Source of the DNA: Girardinichthys multiradiatus
Taxonomy: Eukaryota > Chordata > Actinopteri > Cyprinodontiformes > Goodeidae
Length of the DNA stretch: 64,000 nt
NCBI RefSeq assembly: GCF_021462225.1
Contig: NC_061804.1
Span: 40,611,975-40,675,974 of the forward strand
Direction: 5' to 3'
In this document: positions 34,201 to 46,200 of the stretch, piece after piece
How positions within the stretch are numbered: the first letter of the stretch is position 1
Layout: every line of letters starts with the position of its first letter
Program-made: the position numbers and the translations under genes
The notes under the pieces: model-generated
Databases searched by the model: none
Told to the model about the DNA's origin: nothing
What the model saw: only the letters and a program-made list of their open reading frames with translations

Positions 34201-37200
34201 GGACCAGAGTTCTTGGTCCCCTTGGTCCGGACCTTTTGTGCAGGTGTGAATACACTCAAGCGAACCCTGGTCCGGACCAAACAACCGGACCGAGACCCAC
34301 TTTTTGAGGGGCTCTCGGTCCGCTTCCAAACGGACTCTGGTGCGGTTCGCTTATGGTCTGAATACAAACCGGCCTCGATCCGAAGCAACTACAAAAGCGT
34401 ACGTCTCTTTGGACATAAAAGGCCACCGTAGCCGGTAGCAAAGGTGTGTGTTGTAAGGTAATCATACCCGATAAGCTGTGTGTTGCTTAGCAACACTACT
34501 GGCTTGTTGTGGGACAAGGCACGTAGAGAACGTCAGCGTTCAGCACGCATTCTCCGACGGGGTTCCAACATTATAAATGGAACGTCTCAAAGTCTGTGTT
34601 GAATGAGCTGCTCTTCACCTCACAATAATATTGAAGCTGTAATAACGTCACAATTATGCAGAACAGAGGTGCTGCACGCAGCACGTCTACAGATGTTTTC
34701 CTAAATGTCCGGATATGTGTTCTGTCCCGCCCCCGTCATTTCTGTCCAATGGGAACAATGATCGTCACCCACGTGGCTTTGTTTACAAGTAATAGTTCTC
34801 TTGCAAAAAGTACAATGTGAAAACAAACCGCACCAAATGAAAAAAATAAAGTTCGCTTTTGGTCCGGACCAAACAAGCGGACCAAAAGACTTTCCTGGTG
34901 TGAATACACCCTGAAAATTCCATAAAATCAAACTCTGCGGTCAAAAGTGAGGCGTTTCGTGCTCTAAAATCCTTGTCCGTGTTATTGCCATGGATGATAC
35001 AAATCTTCCTCATAAAGGCCAAAATTGTAACTTCTTCTGTGAAACTTTGGAGCTTCACCAGTCCAGACAGCAGCATCTCTCCTCTGCTTCTCCTGCCACA
35101 CCCCCTCACATCAGAACCACTGAGCCTTCTTTTATAAGTTCTGGCTGGCCTGTGGTCCAAATAATTATCCAAGACATTCTTGCATATACATTAATGGAAA
35201 CATTAGCATTTATTTATGTTATTATTTTCTATTTATTTTTTATCATTCTACGCAGATTACTTTAATGTGACAATGTAACACAGTAACGTTAACGGCAGCA
35301 CAGCGCACTACACTTACGGCTGGAGGTGGGGCTTCAGCCGCCATAGCTTCGGTCGTCACTGGAAACCCAACAGTTACAATACCGACTGGAGAGACCCACA
35401 CTGGCTAAAACAAGCCAGAGGAAAAGGGGCATATGTGGTTAAATGAACTATGGCTCAGGTTGTAGGGGTTTGTCTTGTAAACGAAGAGTTGCCAGTTTGA
35501 ACTCCTGCTCCGTCCATCTCGGTCGTTAGCTTATGTTCGAGTCACATTAGATTATATCAACATTTAAAAGTCCCTATTAAATATCAGTAGTGTGTTCCAA
35601 GTGTCAGTCTTCTCTCTCTCACTATTCAGTGCTATTATTCACAAGCCACTGGTTAGTTAGAGTAACTCATTAAACTTTTAATTAATCAACACCCCAGTTG
35701 GTAAAAACCCTAAAAATAACTGGAATGATCAAACCCCGGTGTCAAGGAGTAGCAGAAGTTAATTCAACAGATTTAAGACAAGTTCACAAGTCATTTCCAA
35801 GCCTCAAGTCTCACATGCCTGCCATGTCCAGTCTGCCGCAGAACTGATGTCCTCCTTACACCTAATTTAGTACATGAACATTTAGTACCTTTTTGTCTTT
35901 TTCAAAACATTCAGTTTAACAAATAAAGACCACTTACTGATGTGTATTATTTTACTTATTAATTAAGATATTAGATTACCTCCAGTAAAAATTGAAATCT
36001 GCATAGGTTAACATCAAACAGGAAAAGCTTTTAATTTGAAGAACCGGAATGTCCTACTGCAAACATGAACAAGTTTTTATGAGCCATTAATGGCCGACGA
36101 TATGCAAACAGCTATGGTTAATAAAAAAATGAAACGTCTTTAACAAGAGGACATGCACATCTGTTAGAGCTGAGCTATGTGAAGCCATATGTGCTGTTCT
36201 TTTTGTTACCATGGCAACCACTCAACTTTATATATAATGGTAACTCCAAGTGGACAATGTTATCATTTCCTGAGTCCCAGATGTGTCTCTAGACCATGAT
36301 TCATGTCCAAAGTCTTAGATTTTTGTGAAAGACACGCAGACACGTTAAGGATACAGACTTGCATTGCTGCAGTGGAATCATTTGACTTCTGATCAGCTAA
36401 TCAGGTCCACTATTCACGTCCTGGAATAAATCAATAACTGTGTTTTTGAAACATGGTTCAAGCTACAGTAATTGGCTATGGCAAAATATCTGCTGCAGCA
36501 GAGAGAAAATCTATGAAATGTGTTGGAGCACCTTCTGGTTCCATCTAATTATTTATCTATGCTTTTAACTGCTTCTATCCACCACTGCTTAGTGTACCAC
36601 AATGCATTGTGTTTGGTAGTCAGATGGGTTTTTTAGAGAAAGATGGCACATGATTAAAGTACATTTACAAAGACTTATCTGTCAAACAGCAGTGATGCTA
36701 TAGAAGACTGTGTTCTCAGGATTGTCTGACACTGGTTGAACATCATCACATGCAATGTGCAGAGGACTATGTTGTCCTGGAAACGAAACACAAACAAATT
36801 CCCAGTAGCTGCATTTCGATAGACCATCAAATTGCGCAAATTGTAATTCCGAAAATAAAGTTGCTTAATGGAAACACGGTAATTTTCGGAAAAATATCAA
36901 TTTTTCGCTAAAACGTTTTTGTGCTAGGTAGGATGAGGTGGTTTTTTTTTTTTGCCACATCGAAATTGGTGTATTTCGCAAAACTGACATGGAAACGCTT
37001 TTTTTCCGCATCACACGAGACACGTGATCAACAACCGGATGGTGCTACTGGCAAAGAAGACGAAGGAGACAACAGGAAGTAGTAGGAGGATGATGTTATT
37101 GCGTAAACAAACTTATTCACATGTGATTTAAATTTCATTTCTTATTTAATGGAAACACCGCAATTGCACAAAATTGTTTTTTGAACCTATGCAGAATATC

Positions 37201-40200
37201 AACAAAGTTTTGTGCATGTTTTAATGATAACGCAGCTAGTGAGATTTCAACCAGAAACCTTCTTGCTAATTGCTGTGCTACCTGTGATCAGTAAGCCCTC
37301 TGCAATTCAGATGGCTTACTGAATCGCATGCTCCTTAATCAGAGGTGTGCATGTCTATAAATACAAGTTTAGTACTGGGCATGGACCAGTAAGTAGTTGG
37401 AGTTCAACATCATAACTTCAGCCGGACAGTCAGTATCTGTCTATTTTTATTTAAAAAATATTTACAACACTGTACCTACATATTTCTGTTGAAAACTGCT
37501 GATACCACCAGCTGGGTGTGGAAGTGGGTTTGACATTAAGTCACAAAAAAACACCTCAGACTTAACTTGGACTCGTGGTTTTCACCAAATGAAGTCTGTA
37601 TTAAATGACTTTGGAAACAAAATAAACATTCCTGCATGGTGGCGCAGTTGGCAGCTCTGTTGCCTTGCAGCAAGAAGGTCCTTGGTTTGACTCCCGGCTG
37701 GGGGTCTTTCTGCATGGCGTTTGCATGCTTCCTCACACAGTCCAAAAACGTGACTGTTATGTTCATTGGTCTTTCGACATTGCGCTTAGGTGTGAATGGG
37801 TGTGTGCATGGTTGTTTGTCCTGTATGTCTCTGTGTTGCCCTGCGATGGACTGGCGACCTCTCGCCCGTAGCCTGCTGGAGATAGGCACCAGCTTCTCCG
37901 CGACCCACTATGGAATCGGCGGTATAGAAGATGAATGAATGAGTGAACATACCTTCTCCCACTGCCAAGTGTGCAAAAAAGCAAAAGAATTTCCTATTCT
38001 GTTCATTTAGAAGTTTAACACTTTAAATGGTAACCGTTAATGTATGTAAACGATGTAAATTTAATAATTAATGATAGAAAATTAATTATTAAATGTTCAT
38101 GTGATCACTTAGGCTCAAGGACAGATATTAGAGCTTTAGAATCCCAACCTACAGTGATGTAAGGTTAGAGGTCACCTAGATGTTGCAGATTTAAAGAGAA
38201 AAGTTTATTTTTAGTCATTAGAGACTTGAGACTTGACTTGGACGTGGAAAAAATGGACTTATGAACATCTGATATAAAGTCACATGTTGTAAAAGTTCTT
38301 CTGCCAGTCACTTGTGTATACAGAAGACCATTTTCATCAGTTTTTTTAATCGGAGACAAAGCCAGTAGCATTAAATCCTTAGTTCTACTGCTAACAATAT
38401 TTCATGTGGAATGTTTCTAATATAGTTTTATTATTATATTTGTTTATTATTTCTTTTTGCTCTCAAGTCGCTGTTCAACCTGTTGGAGTTCCAGAGGTTG
38501 GTTCTCAACTACTCACCTCCCGCCAGAGTCCTCGATCTTCCTCGCAACCAGAAGGTATGTGGAAATGTGGAAGTAAAGCTGCACTAACATCAGTGTGAGC
38601 CGTCTTCTAAGGTTTGTTGTGTCATCTTGATGTGATGCATCTTGTTTTATCACAGAAACTGTTCTGTGGCTAGCACTGCTCAGGCTTTGCCTTTAGAGAG
38701 CAGTGCCAGGATTCAGAATCTGTGTGACTCTCAGTGCTAGTAAGAGATGTTAGATGAACCTCTCATATCAGTGTGTCCATGGTGGAACAGATTTTGGATT
38801 AGAGTAAATTAATTTAACCACACACTCAGTGTCATTGGACTCTCTGAGTACTTCTGTTTTCCCATCTTGGCTCTAAAGAACACTTCTTTTGTGTCAGCAG
38901 CATCTGCTGCTGATCTCTTCTAATCCTCTGCTATGAAAGTGTGATTTGGTGCTGACCTCGTTTCATCTCAACACCCTTGATTTTGATCACTAACCCTTTA
39001 CTTGCGTGTGAGATGACTGGAGATTATAATCTTAGTACACTAGAGCTGCTTGGTTTGCTTTAAACGGACCAGTTTGCTTTCTTAGATAGTCTGCCTTATT
39101 TATTAATGTCATTTTAGTCATAGTTGTATGACTAGAGTGTCATTTAGTTTTAGCTGCATTTTAGTCACCTGTAGTCATTCTAGTTTTAGTCGACTAAAAT
39201 ATGTCTCAGAGGAATGCTTTTTTTAATGGTCTCCTGCTTCTTTAAGGAACATTTAAATCCATACAGTTGTGTTCTCTGCATCTGTCGCCTCAGCCGTATG
39301 TCCACAGAGCAACGTCCTGGATAGCTGGCTGTATCCCCTGCTGCTCATACTCATACTCACTAGGGTGTTGTGATGGCACCCCAAGGCAGCAGCTGTTGTT
39401 ACTGTATGAAGGTCATGCAGGTTGGTTGACTTTCAGAAGAGCAGTGCGAAAGTGAACCAGCTGATGGTGTCAAATGTTTCGGCATTCCCCACCCAATCCA
39501 ACTGAGTCCCCTGACTATCCTTATATGAAAGCACCCCTGTTCTCTGGTGCTTTGATACCTACATAAAGGTATGCATCTATAAGTTGAAGTCCATTAGTTT
39601 CAACAGTTACAGGTGACCTGCTGCCTTATAGTTTAAGCCTTTCAAGAAGAAAATAACAGCAAGGTCATAAGTCTGTCAGATATCATTACCACATAACGTC
39701 TGATCACGGTACATGATTTAAAAGCATCACTTTTGTGAAGAAAAGTTTCCCTTATCTTGCAGTTAATCATCGCATACCATTAGTTTTATACTTCTTATGA
39801 GATTGAAGATGTTAAGTGATTATTCGTGTTTATGTTACAACTAGGAGCACAGAAATCTGCCCTTCATGCAAGAACTGAGGAACCTGTTCTCACTCATGGT
39901 GGGGTCCAAGAGGAAATATGTGGATCCGTCTCGGGCTGTTGAGATCCTCAAAGACGCCTTCAAATCCAGTGAGTCACAGCAGGTAAGCCTCTTTCTGCAA
40001 CAAGCTGCTCACCATAGCTACATGTTGTCCAGCTGCCAAGTCAGAGATCAGGTTGTTACTGCTGCGTCTTCTGTTGATTTAAATGAACAGGAGCAACAAG
40101 TTTAAAAGAAACTTGACTACAGTCTGATTTCAGATCAGATATTCTGAGCTGCACAAGAAACCAATTCAAATTTTTTTTGTGGGTTTGTGTTACTTTTTAT

Positions 40201-43200
40201 TTTGTTGTAGAGTGTTAGAGAAGATTTAACCCTGAACTTTCCCACATTTTTCCATGTTTTAACTCTTTTTATTCTGATCCCCCTAAATAAAATCCGCTCC
40301 AACCAATTCCATTTATTTTATTCATGTGGAACCAATTCACAACAAATGTTTTCTCAAGGCACTTTATAAGACAAATGAATCTGATTTATAAACAGAAATA
40401 TGTAATCAAATTAGGCCAAACTTATAGAGAGGGTCAAATTACATACATTCCAATTTGATCCTATTTATTTTACAATACTCTCAAGTTCAGTTTATCATAC
40501 CAGTTGCTAAAAAAGCTTGTCCATCCAAGGAAGTCATTGCCTTTACAGCCAATCACCATCCTGCATGGACATGTGGTAACAGTGGAAAGAAACATATTTC
40601 TCTAAACCTTAAAGCTTGACTGCTTCATTTCTTTGTGCTCCTCTAATGGAGCAAAACATTTAACCTCTTTAATCTACACACTATTAATCTTCCTCCCCAC
40701 ATCAACCCCTGTGAACTCCTACGGTACTTTCCATCATTGAATCTGACAAACATATGTTAAATGCGCTTAACTATTCATTTTTCCTCCTTACATAAGCCAG
40801 TATTTTTGCAGAGGCTAAGTGAGGTCAGCCTTCTGGCCTCTGCTCATCAGTCTTGTCTCTCCACTGTGTATTAGCCAGGTTGGATAGGCGCTGACCCGAA
40901 TTACTGGGTGCAACTGACGACTATGAGAGCATGGCATCAGGGAATGCAGGTTAACCGTGTAGTTCACCAGTCTGTGAGCTCCTTGTTAAAGACGGCAAAA
41001 CGTTTTGGTTTTATCTTTAGTTGCTGGGATGTTCTGTAGTGGAGGCCTACATGTTGTAGAGGAAATACTGGAAATGTTTACCCATGTCTGTGTGTTTAAC
41101 AGCAGGATGTAAGCGAGTTCACCCACAAGCTGCTTGACTGGCTGGAGGATGCCTTCCAGATGAAGGCAGAAGAAGACAGGTAACCTGACCTCACTGTGTG
41201 GGAGGATGTTCTGAAAGAATGCTTGGCCTGGGAGGATCTGCAGTATCTTCCAAAAGCATTCATACTGTCTGAGCCTTTTCACATGTTGTCACATTATAAC
41301 CACAACCTTCATTTTATTTTATCAGGACTTTTTGTGATGGACCTCTGCAGAGTAGTTTGTGATGTAGAAGAAGAAAGTTTTACAGATTAAGATCTCTGAA
41401 ATGAGGCATATATTTACATTTGACCCACTTTATTTTACCAATAACAGACCAGTGCAACCACTTGTCTCTACCCGTGTGCAGTTTAATCTCTCTGTTAAAT
41501 TTATAGATTTAACTGTTCTGTAAAAGCCTCAGAGGTTTATTAGAAAAAAAGACATGAAAGAAGGTGCTCTAGCCAAATGAGACCAAAATTGAACTTTTTC
41601 AGAACGAACCCAGCATGTCACCATCTCCACTATGAAACACGGTGGTGGCAGCATCCTGCTTTACGGATGCTTTATCTAAGATGGATCATGGAGTTAAATA
41701 CAGGTCAGTCCTGGTATCCTTAACTTGTCCAGCAGGGCAACCCTAAACATGAAGCCAGAGCTACAATAGGATGGTTTACATCAAAGTCCAGTCAAAGTCA
41801 CAACCTAAATCAGGTCGAGAAAGTGTAGATAGTTAAAACTTGATGCTTTACATCTAATCTAACTAAGCCTGAGCTAAAAACTGTGTATCGTTTTCTTTCT
41901 GCTCTCAGTAGGCAGTACTTTCTGTTGGTCTATCACTTAAAATCCAAGTCTAATACATAGAGATTGGGGATATAAAGTGACAAACTCACAGCATTATAAC
42001 AATTTGTGTATCAGTCAGACTGTTGCCTTTCATGCCATGGTTAGAAAAAACAATGAGCTAAGCTAGAATTCAGAATGCTTCTCCTGTCACCAGTTTTAAT
42101 CAAAAAGGAAACAAATGCCAAAGAAAAACAAGAGCGGAGTAAGAAAATTGGCCCTGATTTTGCTACAATAGTGATGTAATAGTTCTGTGTTACTCACCAG
42201 TAGATCCCAAATGTACATTTAAAAGAAATCTAGATATCTTTCGTGCTTAACTCAGACTGTCCTTGGCTGAATATAATGACCTAAACTAAGTAGCTCAATT
42301 AAGTGTTAAAAGAACACAGCAACAAAGAAAAAAGTTCACCTTGAGAGCCAGCTTGACTTGAGCGTAATAGCAGGAGATAAGACTCCCACACATGCTTTGC
42401 TGAGTTATCTTTTCCTCCTTTCATTCTAAGTATTAAACAATAAATTCCTCTTCCTGAAGCTGCATTTGGAACGCTGTTGTTGCTATAGAGAGAGATTTGT
42501 ATGTATTTCAAAAACCACACATAATTTAGTAGCTTAGGTCTGTCACTAACCAGAGCTACTTCACATTGTTTTGCTTGACATTTCATTTTGAACAAGGAAG
42601 TAAAAACGTCTGCCCTTCTTTTGCAGATGACCGGTTTTCTTTTTACCTCAGCTATACTTAATGGTGAGGCGTGGTGGAAAATTGATACTCTGGCTTGTAT
42701 TTTATAAGATGATGTTTCTTTTACAGTGTGGGAGAGAAGCCAAAGAACCCAATGGTGGAACTCTTCTACGGCCGCTTCCTTGCTGTGGGTGTGTTAGAAG
42801 GTGAGATAAAGTGTTTTAATTTAAAATAAAGTAGAGAAAATTAGGCTTGGTGCTTTAAGAATCCCTGATAAATAATGGTGGTGTCTGATGTCAACATCCA
42901 CAAAGCAAGCCAGTACTTGCCCTTTATAATGAAAGGTGACCTTGTCTTAATGAGATGTGCTCCATGTAAAACAGCAGAGCAGTTACATTGATTGTAGAAG
43001 TCCTTGATGGCTGATTGACATTGTGTTTATTATGCACGACAGTACTGGCCCAGAGCCACCTAAAGCTGGATCTGTGGACTCTGCTGCTTATAAAATGTCC
43101 TTTAGCGCCTCATCTGTATGTCTGCTAGCATGTTGTGGTAGACCAGGGACTGTCATTAGTAATTGGTGCAAAGGTGTTAGTGCAGCTTTTTAAGTAGTCT

Positions 43201-46200
43201 TAATGACTGAGTGACTGCTGAACAAGAAAAATGACCACATGATTCACTTTTCATTCACCAGCACGGTCAAACATGTGATACATGTTTCACAATATTAATA
43301 GAAATACAAAACTTCAGTGATAGCTGTTTTTGGGTCAATCCTAAAACGAAACATCATATTATTAGTGTTAAGCATAGTTCCTTTTAAAAGTATCATTATT
43401 AGGGCTCGTTCCTATCTTAAAGAAGAGGGGGACTTCTTTCAGCTCATGGCTGGACTTTGTTTTGAAGTTTCCCAGGTAAACACCCTGGTACAGTCACCCA
43501 GCAGTGTCCCATTTTAAACAGGCAACAAACAAGTTGCTCTGAAAAGCCTGAGCTCATACAGACAAAGGAAATATTAGGAGGTTTTGTGCATGGATCTAAG
43601 AATTCATTTCCAAAAGTTTTAGCGGTGTTTTAAAGTTTGTGGAAAAACAGTCAGACCAGTTCTTTGGAATCACAACTTCAAATGTGCAGTTAGAACCGTG
43701 TTCATTTTTGACTGTTTTTTTAGGCATTACCTCCTCAGCAGACATTAAGTGCTGCAGAAGCCTGTTAATCACCCATTTATATGAGTCAGTTGTGAGGCAG
43801 CAGGGAAACACCTAAAACATGGAGGAGAGCAGGCCCTGAGGACCAGGGTTGAGAAACAATGCTCTATATCAAGGTGTTAATAATTATCAAGCAGCTTTTA
43901 TTCCTCAGGTAAAATGAGCCAAAAAGGTTAGCTTGGTTAGCTTCTAAAGTGGTTCATTTTTCACCATCACTTGTCATTATCCCATTGTTACAGTAGCCCC
44001 TTTTAGAAAACAGTTCAGCAATAAATCTGCACCTCCTTCCCAGCCGTTTCTGTAGAACACCACCTGAGGCACTCACTGTGTGTGGCAGTACGTTTATATA
44101 AATGATGTTGGCGTTGTGGAGTCAGCAGGAAACAGCAGTGCTGTTTGTTATTATGGAACCCACTTCACATCCACTCACCAACCCGGCTGTGATTGGTGAG
44201 TCAGCTTGAGTCCACCCCCCACCCCCGTAGGGGCCCTGATTTTGGAGCTTGGTGAACTAATATTTGTGTCCAGATTACCGTTGATAATATCACGCAAAGG
44301 AAAGTCGGTGAAAATTTGCTCCCATGATATTTTGCCTCAACCTAATATTAATACAAAGTTAACATTGTAAAAGCTGTAATAACTTGATCCAGATGTTTAA
44401 CCATTTGTCTCCTGTGTGTGGAATTCCACAGGTAAGAAATTCGAGAACACGGAGATGTTTGGTCAGTACCCCCTGCAGGTCAACGGCTTTAAGGACCTCC
44501 ATGAATGTCTTGAGGCAGCAATGGTGGAGGGTGAGATCGAGTCCCTGCACTCAGCCGAAAACTCTGCCAGATCTGGTCAGGAGGTTAGTGCTGAAATGAG
44601 ATGAACATAGTCATTCCTGCTTATCTGAGGGGCAACTTCTACATTTTTCTATTATAGTATAGTTCTCATCCTGTAATACACTATTTTGCAGCCTTTGGTG
44701 TCAGTTTATGTCTAGACTAACTAGTTACTGTTATGTTTCTTCTTTGTTCCAACAAACAGGATTTGTTTCACTGAACAACAGACACAGATCTTAATTGTTA
44801 ATCAGCGTTATGAAACAAGATCCAACGGTTTGTTTTTGGAGCCCAGGAACTTGTTTGTTCTTGGGCTGAAAACTACATTTAACCATCCGAAACAGACTGT
44901 ATCAGTTATGTTTAGGAGGTGTAGAAATGAATCACTGCACAGTCTCCAAAACCGAACATCTGAATTATTTGTCTTGATTGTTTCTCCGAGACCCTTGCTC
45001 TTTTGTGACACTTGTTCTATTTTGGATTTGCCCTCTGCTTTGCCGTAGCCTTCACTTCACTGTCCCATAAGAGCTGGGAACAGCTAATTATCAGGTCATG
45101 GTACAGATGGGTACAGGCCTGTGGAGGGATTGGGGAGGGGGCAGCATTAATGACAACTCTTTTGACATCATACAGGATCAGATGGTTTCTTGCAAAGGTG
45201 TTAGGTAAGATCATCACAGAAACGTGACTCACCAAAAACCTGAAATTTGTGATCCTGTGTGATATTTTTTTTTAAATCAAAAAAATGATTCTGCATTAAA
45301 TAAGTGACAGTTTTAATGCAACATTTAGAAACAAGTAGAATGGCTTGTAAAAACTATAAATGTTTACATAATCAAGAACAACTCATTTCAATGAGAGAAG
45401 CTCCATTATCCAATGAAATACAGGGTTGAATACGAAGGAGAAAGGCATCCGATTACAGTAGGAAGGCTGAACTGATGCCAAACGTTTCTGAGATTCCAAT
45501 AAAAAATGAAAAATAAAATAAAAAACACAACACGTGGTAATACACCTCTTACACCACTAGGTAGTGATCACATCCCATTGAAAACCATCCAGATTAAAAA
45601 GAACAACCTGGGCATGGCTAAAGCATTGCAGTACTAAATATTCTCCGTAACAGTTGTTGCTCCTGTTTTGTTGATGTCTGTCACTCTGCTGTCCACCATC
45701 AGATGTTTCCTCCGGGTCCCAGAATGCTGCCTCACAACTTATTTAAAAGGGGTCAGGGCTTGTCTCCATCTTCATGGAGCCTTAGATTGATACAAGAACT
45801 GGGCAGCGATCCAAAGACAGACTTCACTTCAACAAGAAATATTGTGGCATTTTATATTGCAAGATCACCCTTAGGTTTTTGAAAATAGTGTTTTCCTATT
45901 ATAAACAAAGTCTGCATGAGGACAGGAGAAGCAAACACAACAGTTCTGTTTTCTCACTTTTGTAAAAAGTTCATGTTACAGTAGATAGAAGGTTAGACCC
46001 AGCAGGATTAGTCTGAACCAAGCTGTCCAGTGGATTGACACATTGGCACTTTTTTTAATCAACGGCAAAAAGCCAAGTATTAGTTTTGTTTGGAAATAAT
46101 TTGCCATTTATTTTGAGTTGGATGAGTACAATGAGTTGATTAGTGCATTAGAATCAGTGGTGTCAAAAAAGGAGTAAAATGTGAAATAGTTCTTGTATTT

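Larger units (their letters stand above)
32992..38467 (+). other. usp25 intron 5
   Basis: 5.5 kb, the main repeat sink of the gene's 5' half. It holds MITEs at 34161-34912 and 36806-37238 and a SINE at 37636-37945. The remainder is AT-rich with no gene recognised. Confidence 0.7.
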
